From NCBI RefSeq assembly GCF_014851805.1, contig NZ_JACVAK010000002.1:186001-250000 (forward strand): a stretch of 64,000 bases of DNA, given 5' to 3'. A program made the position numbers and the translations under genes. This document shows, one piece after another, positions 17,274-24,644 of this stretch (its first letter is position 1; the number at the start of each line of letters is the position of its first letter). A model generated the notes under the pieces. The model saw nothing but the letters and a program-made list of their open reading frames with translations. It was not told the DNA's origin and did not search any database. This DNA is from Pseudoxanthomonas sp. PXM02. Its GTDB lineage: Bacteria > Pseudomonadota > Gammaproteobacteria > Xanthomonadales > Xanthomonadaceae.

Positions 17274-18019
17274 CGCAGTGGGTGTTCGATCTGGGGAATT
17301 CGCGGGTGAAGTGCGCGCCATTACAGGCCGACGGCACGCTCGGCCCCATGCTGGCGTTCGCGTACGACGACGCGCTGCTGGCCGCGCTCGATGCGGAGGT
17401 GCCGGCGACAGTAGCGCGCGAGGCCTCGACGGCCGTCCTCGCCAGCGTCGCCTCGCCGGAGCGTACGGCCACGGTCGTGGACTGGCTGACCACGCGCTTC
17501 GGCACGGTGTCGATCGCGCGGACACAGGCCGCGCTGGCGGGCGTGCGCATCGCCTACGCTGAACCCGTGCGCATGGGCGTGGACCGCTTCCTGGCGCTGC
17601 TGGCGGCGCGCCGTCGCGGTGCCGGGGCGTGGCTGGTCGTGGGCGTGGGCACGGCCGTGACCGTGGATCTGCTGGATGCGCAGGGGCGTCATCACGGAGG
17701 GCGCATCGCGCCCTCACCGCGTCTGATGCGCGACGCACTGCACGCTGCCGCGGCACAGTTGCCGGCGCAGGGCGGCGACTACGTCGAATTCGCGACCGAT
17801 ACCGCCGACGCGCTGGCTTCCGGCTGCGAGGGCGCGGCACTGGGGTTGATCGAGCGCAGCCTGGAACAGGCTTGCGAGACGCTGGGCCAGCGTCCTGCGT
17901 TGCTGTTGCACGGTGGCGGCGCGCCGGCACTCGCAGCGCAGCTGCGTGAAGGCGAGATGGCGCCGGGCCTGGTGCTTGAAGGGCTCGCCGTCTGGGCGCG
18001 GCTCGGAACCGATGCATGA
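17270..18019 (+). CDS. coaX: Type III pantothenate kinase CoaX
   Basis: A 249-residue ASKHA-fold kinase that phosphorylates pantothenate, the first step of coenzyme A synthesis. Signs are the N-terminal phosphate loop DLGNSRVKCA, GVDRFLALLAAR in the middle, and the second phosphate motif GVGTAVTVDLLD. Length matches the family (about 240-260). It follows birA with an ATGA overlap; birA-coaX pairs are common in proteobacteria. Confidence 0.96.
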   Translation: MTQWVFDLGNSRVKCAPLQADGTLGPMLAFAYDDALLAALDAEVPATVAREASTAVLASVASPERTATVVDWLTTRFGTVSIARTQAALAGVRIAYAEPVRMGVDRFLALLAARRRGAGAWLVVGVGTAVTVDLLDAQGRHHGGRIAPSPRLMRDALHAAAAQLPAQGGDYVEFATDTADALASGCEGAALGLIERSLEQACETLGQRPALLLHGGGAPALAAQLREGEMAPGLVLEGLAVWARLGTDA

Positions 18020-18026
18020 GCGCGGC

Positions 18027-18032
18027 TAGAAT
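18027..18032 (+). promoter_or_regulatory. -10 box of the SPOR gene, leaderless spacing
   Basis: TAGAAT, then six bases, then the ATG at 18039, so the predicted transcript starts on the start codon. It lies just after the coaX stop. Confidence 0.55.
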
Positions 18033-18038
18033 CCCTGC

Positions 18039-18698
18039 ATGCTGATCCGTGCCCTGATCGTCCTGCTGGTCGTGTTGAACCTTGGCGCCGCCGCCTGGTG
18101 GCTGACCCGTCCCGTCCCGGCGCCCGAGCCGGAGCCCGCGTTGCCGTCCGGTGTCGCGCGCCTGCAACTGGTAGACGAAGCGGCGCAGCCCATTGCGCCG
18201 ACCTCCGCAGCGACAGCCACAGCGCCGCCCGCCATCGCCGTCTGCTTCAGCCTGGGCCCTTACACCAGCCGTGCAGCCGCGACGCAGGCCCAGACCGCGA
18301 CGGCGGGCCGGTTGCTCCGCGTGCGGTTGCGCGAAGTTCCCGGCATCAGCGCGAGCGGCTATCAGGTGGTGATCGCGCCGGCCGCCTCGCTGGAGGATGC
18401 GCAAGCCACGGCGGCAAGCATCGGGGCTGCAGGATTCGACGATTTCCTGGTGGTGCGCCAGGGTGACCAGGCCAACGGCATTGCGCTGGGGCGTTATCGC
18501 AGCCGCGAGGCGGCCGAGCGTCGCCTCACACAGCTGCAGGCGGCCGGTTTCGACGCGCAGCTGCAGCCGGTAGGCCGCGCCGGCCCGGGTCTGTGGTGGC
18601 TGGATGCCGGTGCCGTGGAGGGCGTCGATGCGGTCGTGATCGCGCGCGCGGCGTCCAGCGGTGCACCGCAGCCGCTCGAATGCGCCGCGCTGCGCTAG
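18039..18698 (+). CDS. SPOR domain-containing membrane protein
   Basis: A 219-residue protein with an N-terminal membrane anchor (about 4-22), a Pro/Ala-rich linker, and a region with CFSLGPYTSRAAATQAQ (about residue 68) and a SPOR-like domain near 110-170 (GYQVVIAPAASLEDAQATA, NGIALGRYRSREAAERR). SPOR domains bind denuded peptidoglycan, often at the septum. The TAG stop is also the first half of the TAGAAT promoter box of the following tRNA gene. The family is clear; the precise role is unknown. Confidence 0.85.
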   Translation: MLIRALIVLLVVLNLGAAAWWLTRPVPAPEPEPALPSGVARLQLVDEAAQPIAPTSAATATAPPAIAVCFSLGPYTSRAAATQAQTATAGRLLRVRLREVPGISASGYQVVIAPAASLEDAQATAASIGAAGFDDFLVVRQGDQANGIALGRYRSREAAERRLTQLQAAGFDAQLQPVGRAGPGLWWLDAGAVEGVDAVVIARAASSGAPQPLECAALR

Positions 18699-18701
18699 AA
18701 T
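18696..18701 (+). promoter_or_regulatory. -10 box of tRNA-Thr
   Basis: TAGAAT, 10 bases before the mature 5' end of the tRNA. Its first three bases are the stop codon of the SPOR gene, so both signals share sequence. Confidence 0.6.
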
Positions 18702-18711
18702 TGCGCCCCAC

Positions 18712-18787
18712 GCCGCTTTAGCTCAGCTGGTAGAGCAACCGCCTTGTAAGCGGTAGGTCATCCGTTCGATTCGGATAAGCGGCACCA
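18712..18787 (+). tRNA. tRNA-Thr (anticodon TGT)
   Basis: A 76-base cloverleaf: acceptor arm GCCGCTT pairs with AAGCGGC, D arm GCTC/GAGC, anticodon arm ACCGC/GCGGT with loop CTTGTAA (anticodon TGT), and a T arm ATCCG/CGGAT with TTCGATT. The discriminator A is followed by an encoded CCA. It reads threonine ACA and probably other ACN codons. Confidence 0.97.
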
Positions 18788-18848
18788 TCTCCTGCCTTCG
18801 AACGCCTGTGCGTGCTGCGATGCCACAGGCCCGTCATCGCCGACGGCA

Positions 18849-18854
18849 TAGACT
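18849..18854 (+). promoter_or_regulatory. -10 box upstream of arginase
   Basis: TAGACT, 30 bases before the arginase ATG, giving a leader of about 23 bases. No clear -35 box. Confidence 0.35.
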
Positions 18855-18883
18855 GTGCGTCTGTTTTTCCACTGGACGCACCC

Positions 18884-19807
18884 ATGAGTCGAGGCTTTCC
18901 CCCCGTGTCCCTGATCGGCGTCCCCACCGACGTCGGCGCCGGCCATCGCGGTGCCCGCATGGGGCCGGACGCGCTTCGCATCGCCGGTCTCGGAGAGGCC
19001 CTGGTCGCACGCGGCATCGACGTGGTCGATACCGGCAACGTGCAGGGGCCGGCCAATCCTTGGATCGGTCCGGTCGACGGCTATCGCCATCTGGATGAAG
19101 TCGTGGCCTGGAACCGCGGCGTGATGGACGCGACCGCGGCCGAACTGGCGCGCGGTCGCCTGCCGATCATGATGGGCGGCGACCACTGCCTGGCGATGGG
19201 GTCGATCACCGCGGTCGCGCGGCATTGCCGCCAGGTCGGCAAGAAGCTGCGCGTGCTGTGGCTGGATGCGCATTCGGATTTCAACACCAGCGAGGTTACG
19301 CCGTCGGGCAACATCCACGGCATGCCCGTGGCCTGCCTGTGCGGCATCGGTCCGGATGCCCTGACGAAACTGGGGGGCGACGGCCCGGCGATCACGCCCG
19401 CGATGGTGCGGCAGATCGGCATCCGTTCGGTCGATCCGGAAGAGAAGCGGCTGATCAAGGACCACAAGGTCGACGTGTACGACATGCGCTACATCGACGA
19501 GGTCGGCATGAAGCGCACGATCGAAACCGCACTGGAGGGTGTCGACGCCGACACCCACCTGCATGTGAGCTTCGACGTGGATTTCCTGGATCCGAGCATC
19601 GCGCCCGGCGTGGGCACCACGGTGCCGGGCGGCCCCAACTACCGCGAGGCGCAGCTGGTGATGGAAATGATCGCCGACACGCGGTTGATGGGGTCGCTGG
19701 ACATCGTCGAACTGAACCCCGTGCTGGACCGCCGCAACCGCACCGCCAAGCTGACGGTGGACCTGGTGGAGAGCCTGTTCGGCAAGTCCACGCTGATGCG
19801 CGACTGA
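18884..19807 (+). CDS. rocF: Arginase
   Basis: Manganese enzyme (307 aa) that hydrolyses arginine to ornithine and urea. The binuclear metal motifs of the ureohydrolase family are intact: GGDHCLAMGS (about 98-107), DAHSDFNT (about 126-133) and SFDVDFLDPSIAPG (about 227-240); SLDIVELNP near the C-terminus also matches. The N-terminus GVPTDVGAGHRGARMGP is typical of true arginases rather than agmatinases. ATG 18884 is chosen because the extra upstream frame overlaps the promoter box. Confidence 0.95.
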   Translation: MSRGFPPVSLIGVPTDVGAGHRGARMGPDALRIAGLGEALVARGIDVVDTGNVQGPANPWIGPVDGYRHLDEVVAWNRGVMDATAAELARGRLPIMMGGDHCLAMGSITAVARHCRQVGKKLRVLWLDAHSDFNTSEVTPSGNIHGMPVACLCGIGPDALTKLGGDGPAITPAMVRQIGIRSVDPEEKRLIKDHKVDVYDMRYIDEVGMKRTIETALEGVDADTHLHVSFDVDFLDPSIAPGVGTTVPGGPNYREAQLVMEMIADTRLMGSLDIVELNPVLDRRNRTAKLTVDLVESLFGKSTLMRD

Positions 19808-19954
19808 CCCGCCGGGATTGGGAAAACTGCGACTGAACAGGTCGCGGAGGGCTTCACGTGTCCTATACGCCGCGCCGCTGAAGGTGGCCGCACACGCCAC
19901 CGCGGCGTCGGACGCACACGCGGCGGCACCCTTTCCAATCCGAGGAGACGACAC

Positions 19955-20107
19955 ATGAAGCGTGCAATGGCCCTGTTGCTGATGGCGATGTTTTCCACGG
20001 CCGTCCTGTCCGGCTGCAACACCATGGCGGGCGCCGGCAAGGACGTCCAGAAGGTCGGTGAAAAGGTCGAAGACAAGGCCCAGGACTGCAAGGACGGCCG
20101 CTGCTGA
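19955..20107 (+). CDS. Entericidin-type lipoprotein 1
   Basis: A 50-residue lipoprotein with signal peptide and lipobox LSGC (lipidated Cys20), then NTMAGAGKDVQKVGEKVEDK and a Cys-containing tail. This matches the entericidin A/B family, small cell-envelope lipoproteins linked in E. coli to a toxin/antidote pair controlled in stationary phase. A GAGGAG ribosome-binding site precedes the ATG. A second copy lies 193 bases downstream; it shares the DVQKVGEKVED core but lacks the Cys-rich tail. Confidence 0.88.
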   Translation: MKRAMALLLMAMFSTAVLSGCNTMAGAGKDVQKVGEKVEDKAQDCKDGRC

Positions 20108-20300
20108 TTCCGGCGTTCCGCTTGCCTGGAAGCAGGCATGCGGGATGCTTGACGAGGGCCGGGGCGACCCGGCCCTCATCGTCCCCGACATCCGGTTGGT
20201 CAGTCTCCAGCCAGTGTGGTTGAATCAGACTTGCTGAACGCGACGGCACGGCATTTTGCCCGGCCTCGCACCCCTTCCACCTTTATCGAGGAGTTCTGCC

Positions 20301-20435
20301 ATGAAGCGTTTTTCCGCACTGATCGTACTGGCCCTGTTGTCGATGGCTGTGCTGTCCGGCTGCAACACCGTTAAAGGCGTCGGCAAGGACGTGCAGAAGG
20401 TCGGCGAGAAGGTCGAGGACGCGTCCGGCAAGTGA
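20301..20435 (+). CDS. Entericidin-type lipoprotein 2
   Basis: A 44-residue lipoprotein with lipobox LSGC (Cys21) and the same NTVKGVGKDVQKVGEKVED core as the first copy, but ending SGK instead of a Cys-rich tail. A GAGGAG ribosome-binding site lies before the ATG. It is followed by a strong terminator hairpin. The pair arose by duplication; in E. coli such pairs are opposing bacteriolytic and antidote lipoproteins, but no such role can be assigned here from sequence. Confidence 0.88.
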   Translation: MKRFSALIVLALLSMAVLSGCNTVKGVGKDVQKVGEKVEDASGK

Positions 20436-20451
20436 CGCGATCCGATCCCGC

Positions 20452-20483
20452 GAAGAAGGCCGCCTCCGGGCGGCCTTCTTCGT
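20452..20483 (+). terminator. Rho-independent terminator after the entericidin genes
   Basis: A 13-base-pair stem (GAAGAAGGCCGCC with its complement) and a TCCG tetraloop, ending in CTTCTTCGTTT. Strong and GC-rich. Confidence 0.88.
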
Positions 20484-20668
20484 TTCGGCGGATCGCGTTG
20501 CAGTGCTTCACTCAGACGTATTCACGCTTGCGAAACCGCGCTCATGCGGGTGAACGGTTCAGCGATTCCTAATGGCGTGTTGACGCGTGGTTGATCGCCG
20601 CGCAACGCGACCCTTGCGATGCTGTTCGCGCGGCAACCCCCTGCCGCGAAATCGAAAGAGGAAACGCC

Positions 20669-20890
20669 ATGAACCAGGACATCATCGCCGGTAACTGGAA
20701 GCAGCTGAAAGGCAAAATCCAGGCGAAGTGGGGCGACCTGACCGATGACGACTTCAAGGTGGCCCAGGGCAATGCCGAGTATCTGGAAGGCAAGCTGCAG
20801 GAGCGCTACGGCTACGATCGCGACCGCGCGCATACCGAAGTCGAGGATTTCCGCCGCAGCCTGCGCGACGACACGTCGATGCGTCACTGA
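20669..20890 (+). CDS. CsbD-like stress protein
   Basis: A 73-residue hydrophilic protein of the CsbD family (E. coli YjbJ): [18 protein letters not shown], then WGDLTDDDF and [14 protein letters not shown] are diagnostic. Members are abundant under general stress, with no known biochemical activity. A GAGGAAA ribosome-binding site lies before the ATG. The 233 bases upstream hold no gene. Confidence 0.93.
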   Translation: MNQDIIAGNWKQLKGKIQAKWGDLTDDDFKVAQGNAEYLEGKLQERYGYDRDRAHTEVEDFRRSLRDDTSMRH

Positions 20891-20909
20891 TACCCGCGCT
20901 GTACCTGAA

Positions 20910-20938
20910 GAACGGGCCGCCCTGTGCGGCCCGTTTCC
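20910..20938. terminator. Bidirectional terminator between convergent genes
   Basis: Ten-base stem AACGGGCCGC/GCGGCCCGTT with loop CCTGT, followed by TTCC; serves the CsbD gene and, on the other strand, the exported-protein gene. Confidence 0.75.
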
Positions 20939-20947
20939 GTTCCTGGC

Positions 20948-21748
20948 TCAGCGGCGCGGGGGATCGGCGACGAATCCACCGGGGAAAGCGCGGGGCGCAT
21001 CGTCGCGCCAGACCGGTCGCGAATGGCGGGGCACGATCCCCATGGCGACCAACCGGCGACGCTCGTCGTAGCGCAGTTCGCTGACCTGTTCCGGCTGGCG
21101 GGTCGCGCGCTCGAAGCCCGTGCGCGAGGTCGGGGCCCACTCGCGGCCACCATGACCGGTGCCGATGCTCTGCCCGTAGGAGGATTCGTCAGCGACGATG
21201 CTGCGCGCCGATGCCGCGGGTGCCGACGCTTCCGCTTCCGCACGCTTTTCCCGCGTGCCACGCGCGATCGGTGGCGGCGTGTACTGCGGATAGCGGTATA
21301 CGCGCGCCTCGCGGAAGGCGGCGACGCCGATCACGCCGACATTGCGTGGCCGGCCGGTGCGCGCCGCATAGCTGTCGCCAAGATCGGTGAAGACGAACTG
21401 CGCCACGTCGGCCATCGACTTGCGCCAGCCGTTGATCTCGGTGGTCTGCCAGGGCTCCAGCACATAACCGGCCTGCGACGGATCGGCGGTCTGCCCGGTG
21501 ATCGCGTTGACGCCATCCACCGACAACACCACCAGCACGCGCTCGGCGGTGGTGTTGGTCAGGCGTACGCTGTAGCGGTGGCCGGGGGCGCCGGCGACCC
21601 AGCGATCGCCACGGTGCGGGTAGCTCGCAAGCGATTCGCCCGTATCGCGGTCGACCACGCTGACGTCGACGAGCGGGCGGGCGTGGGCCGGAGCAAAGGC
21701 GGCGAGCAGCGCCAGCGTGGCCAGGGAAGTGAGGATGCGATGCAGCAT
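20948..21748 (-). CDS. Exported hypothetical protein
   Basis: A 266-residue protein with a signal peptide (cleavage expected after AHA, about residue 23). The middle (about 25-165) looks like a compact beta-rich domain (VSVVDRDTGESL, RYSVRLTNTTAERVLVVLSV, DGVNAITG, GYVLEPWQTTEINGWRKS), and the rest is a disordered tail with Arg and Pro. Patterns such as FTDLGDSYAARTGRP and GVIGVAAF are conserved-looking, but I cannot name the family. It is divergent from trpS with about 190 bases between the starts. Confidence 0.75.
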   Translation of the reverse strand: MLHRILTSLATLALLAAFAPAHARPLVDVSVVDRDTGESLASYPHRGDRWVAGAPGHRYSVRLTNTTAERVLVVLSVDGVNAITGQTADPSQAGYVLEPWQTTEINGWRKSMADVAQFVFTDLGDSYAARTGRPRNVGVIGVAAFREARVYRYPQYTPPPIARGTREKRAEAEASAPAASARSIVADESSYGQSIGTGHGGREWAPTSRTGFERATRQPEQVSELRYDERRRLVAMGIVPRHSRPVWRDDAPRAFPGGFVADPPRR

Positions 21749-21942
21749 GTCCGTTCTCCAAGTGGGGACGATGCTGGGAACGGGTCGCCGCCGCAGGTGG
21801 GGTTGTCGGCAGCGCGCAATACCGGGAGCCGGTTAAGCCGCCAGCAGGCCGGGGCTGCGACGCCCGGTCACAGGGGCGCTGCCGGCATGGTCCGGTCCCA
21901 GCCGGTAAACTGGCCGCTTTCCCGCATTCCCCCGCCTTGCAC

Positions 21943-23238
21943 ATGACCACCCGCGTCCTTACCGGCATCACCACTTCGGGCACGCCACACCTCGGCAACT
22001 ACGTCGGCGCCGTGCGCCCGGCGGTGGCCGCCAGCCGCGCCGCGGACACGGAGAGCTTCTACTTCCTGGCCGACCTGCACAGCCTGATCAAGGCGCAGGA
22101 TCCGGCGCGCACGCAGCGCTCCACGCTGGAGATTGCGGCCACATGGCTGGCCTGCGGCCTGGAGCCGGACAAGGTGTGGTTCTACCGCCAGAGCGATGTG
22201 CCAGAGATCACCGAACTGACCTGGTTCCTGACCTGCGTCGCGGGCAAGGGCATCCTCAACCGCGCGCACGCCTATAAGGCGGCGGTGGACAAGAACAACG
22301 CCGACGGCGAAGACCCGGATGCAGGCGTCAGCGCGGGCCTTTTCATGTACCCGGTGCTGATGGCCGCCGACATCCTGATCTTCAATGCGCATCAGGTCCC
22401 CGTCGGCCGTGACCAGATCCAGCACATCGAAATGACGCGCGACTTCGGCCAGCGGTTCAATCATGTGTACGGCAAGGAGTACTTCACCCTGCCGGAAGCG
22501 CTGATCGACGACAACGTGGCCACGCTGCCCGGCCTCGACGGCCGCAAGATGAGCAAGAGCTACCACAACACCATTCCGCTGTTCGTGCCGCGGGAAGAGT
22601 TGAAGAAGCTGGTGTTCTCGATCCTGACCGACTCGCGTGGCCCCGGCGAACCGAAGGACACCGAAGGCTCGGCGCTGTTCCAGCTGTACCAGGCGTTCGC
22701 CAGTCCGGAGGAAACGCGCGCGTTCGCGCAGGCGTTCGCCGACGGCATCGGCTGGGGTGATGCCAAGCAACGGCTGTTCGAACGCATCGATGCCGAAATC
22801 GCGCCGCTGCGCGAGAAGTACGAAGCGCTGATGGCGAAGCCCGGCGACATCGAGGCGATCCTGCGCGATGGCGCACGTCGCCTGCGCGAACGCTATGCCA
22901 CGCCGCTGCTGGCCGAACTGCGCAGCGCGGTCGGCCTGCGCGACCTGTCGCAGCAGCCGGTGGCCGAAACGAAGGCCGTCAGCACCAAGGCCTCGCTGCC
23001 CGTGTTCAAGCAGTACCGCGATACCGATGGCCGCTTCTACTTCAAGCTGGCGGACGCGGACGGCAACGTGCTGGTGCAGAGCACCGGTTTCGATTCGCCG
23101 AAGGACGCCGGCAAGCTGATCGGCGTGCTGAAGCAGGCCGAGCGGGCGGATGCGATGGAAACACCGGAGATCTCGCTGCAGGTGCCGGTCGCGGACGTGC
23201 TGTCTGCGCTTGTGGCGCTGCGGGCGGCGGAGGCCTGA
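21943..23238 (+). CDS. trpS: Tryptophanyl-tRNA synthetase with C-terminal DUF1508-like extension
   Basis: Class I synthetase (431 aa) that charges tRNA-Trp. The HIGH-type motif is PHLGNY (15-20) and the KMSKS motif is RKMSKS (201-206). The catalytic and anticodon parts end near residue 335, the usual length of bacterial TrpS. Residues about 350-400 form an extra module, FKQYRDTDGRFYFKLADADG followed by NVLVQSTGFDSPKDAGKLIG, which resembles the DUF1508/YegP fold. A TTG two codons earlier is possible but ATG 21943 is preferred. The extension is not needed in most bacteria, so its role is open. Confidence 0.95.
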   Translation: MTTRVLTGITTSGTPHLGNYVGAVRPAVAASRAADTESFYFLADLHSLIKAQDPARTQRSTLEIAATWLACGLEPDKVWFYRQSDVPEITELTWFLTCVAGKGILNRAHAYKAAVDKNNADGEDPDAGVSAGLFMYPVLMAADILIFNAHQVPVGRDQIQHIEMTRDFGQRFNHVYGKEYFTLPEALIDDNVATLPGLDGRKMSKSYHNTIPLFVPREELKKLVFSILTDSRGPGEPKDTEGSALFQLYQAFASPEETRAFAQAFADGIGWGDAKQRLFERIDAEIAPLREKYEALMAKPGDIEAILRDGARRLRERYATPLLAELRSAVGLRDLSQQPVAETKAVSTKASLPVFKQYRDTDGRFYFKLADADGNVLVQSTGFDSPKDAGKLIGVLKQAERADAMETPEISLQVPVADVLSALVALRAAEA

Positions 23239-23242
23239 GGTC

Positions 23243-23542
23243 ATGCCGTATCTCGCGGTGATCCTGTTCCTGCCCTGGTTCCTGTTGCTCGGGTCGCTGT
23301 ACTGGCTGTTTCCGCGCCAGCCACGCAACGCGCGCCGCAAGGGCTTCGACGTCGTCGTGCTGGTGGTGGCCTTCGTGCTGAGCTTCGTCGGCATGCAGTG
23401 GGGCTATGCGCTGGGCGCGGCCGACGTGGGCACGGGTGCGATCTGGAAGCAGGTGCTGGCCACGCTGGTGGCGTACGGCGCTTTCCTGTTCGTGCTGACG
23501 CTGGCAGTGCCCGTGCGCGGCTGGTGGCTGTCGCGCGGCTGA
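23243..23542 (+). CDS. Small membrane protein downstream of trpS
   Basis: A 99-residue protein with three hydrophobic segments (about 4-22, 38-58 and 72-92), starting four bases after the trpS stop, so co-transcribed. A short basic stretch PRQPRNARRKG follows the first helix. I do not recognise the family. A GGAGGCCTGAGG region in the trpS tail could serve as its ribosome-binding site. Confidence 0.75.
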   Translation: MPYLAVILFLPWFLLLGSLYWLFPRQPRNARRKGFDVVVLVVAFVLSFVGMQWGYALGAADVGTGAIWKQVLATLVAYGAFLFVLTLAVPVRGWWLSRG

Positions 23543-23601
23543 TGGCGCGCGCGGACGGATCGTTCCACCAAAGGCGGGTCGTGCAACCGCGGTACGCGGA
23601 C

Positions 23602-23607
23602 TAGAAT
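23602..23607 (+). promoter_or_regulatory. -10 box of the MBL-fold gene
   Basis: TAGAAT, 31 bases before the ATG at 23638; the leader would be about 24 bases. Confidence 0.5.
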
Positions 23608-23637
23608 CGGGCCATCCGTTCCCACACAGGCCCGCGG

Positions 23638-24567
23638 ATGAGCGTCCACGGCATCCACACCATCGACACCGCGTTCCAGCGCGATCATTTCGACGCCGCC
23701 TACCTGATCGTCGAAGAAGGGCGCGGCGCCTTCATCGACTGCGGCACCAACCATTCCGTCCCGCATCTGCTGGCGGCGTTGTCGCAGGCAGGACTGACGC
23801 CGGAGGATGTCGACTTCCTCATCGTCACCCATGTGCACCTGGATCATGCCGGCGGGGCCGGCTTACTGATGCAGCAGCTGCCCAATGCCACGCTGGTCGC
23901 GCATCCCCGCGCCGCGCCTCACCTGATCGATCCCGCCAAGCTGATCGCCGGCGCCACGGCGGTCTATGGCGAGGAGGAAATCGAGCGCAGTTATGGCGCC
24001 ATCCAGCCGGTCCCGGAAGCGCGCGTGCGTGTGGTCGGGGATGGCGAAACCGTGATGCTGGGCGGACGTCCGTTGCTGTGCATCGATACGCCCGGCCATG
24101 CGCGCCACCATCACTGCATCTGGGACGAGCGCAGTCGCAGCTGGTTCACTGGCGATACGTTCGGGCTGTCCTATCGCGAACTGGATGGGCCCAACGGCGC
24201 CTTCATCCTGCCGACCACCACGCCGGTGCAGTTCGAGCCGGTGGCGTTGAAGGCGAGCATCGCGCGCATGGTCGCGCACGCGCCCGACGGCATGTACCTG
24301 ACCCATTACGGCCGTGTCGACGACGTGCGGCGCCTGGCGCAGGCACTGTACGAGCAGATCGATGCGATGGTAGCGATCGCCGACAGTTGCGATGGTCGTG
24401 CAGACCGGCATCGTTGTCTGACCGCGGGACTGACGGCGCTGTATCTCGAGCGTGCGCACACAATGCAGGTCCCGCTTGCGGACGAGGATGTCGCGCGCCT
24501 CCTGGCGATGGACATCGAACTGAATGCGCAGGGCCTGGGCGTCTGGCTGGATCGCGGGCGGCCGTGA
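23638..24567 (+). CDS. MBL-fold metallohydrolase
   Basis: A 309-residue cytosolic hydrolase of the metallo-beta-lactamase fold. The metal motif THVHLDHAGG (about 64-73), a later His in TPGHARHH and Asp in WFTGDTFG, and a final His in YLTHYGRVDD are all present, so a binuclear centre is likely. The C-terminal 80 residues are helical and extend beyond the minimal domain. The substrate cannot be inferred; glyoxalase II-like or lactonase-like roles are possible. It is preceded by its own TAGAAT box. Confidence 0.85.
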   Translation: MSVHGIHTIDTAFQRDHFDAAYLIVEEGRGAFIDCGTNHSVPHLLAALSQAGLTPEDVDFLIVTHVHLDHAGGAGLLMQQLPNATLVAHPRAAPHLIDPAKLIAGATAVYGEEEIERSYGAIQPVPEARVRVVGDGETVMLGGRPLLCIDTPGHARHHHCIWDERSRSWFTGDTFGLSYRELDGPNGAFILPTTTPVQFEPVALKASIARMVAHAPDGMYLTHYGRVDDVRRLAQALYEQIDAMVAIADSCDGRADRHRCLTAGLTALYLERAHTMQVPLADEDVARLLAMDIELNAQGLGVWLDRGRP

Positions 24568-24580
24568 AACGCGCAGGCCG

Positions 24581-24597
24581 CTGACGTCGCTCCCGCA
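24581..24597. repeat. Partial copy of the GACGTCGCTCC repeat
   Basis: CTGACGTCGCTCCCGCA matches 16 of 17 bases of the corresponding part of the repeat inside the E2 gene (28657-28673). It lies in the short gap between the MBL-fold gene and the peptidase gene. Confidence 0.5.
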
Positions 24598-24644
24598 CCC
24601 ATCCTTTAGACTCGCGACGTCTGTCGTATCCGATCGGGACTCCC

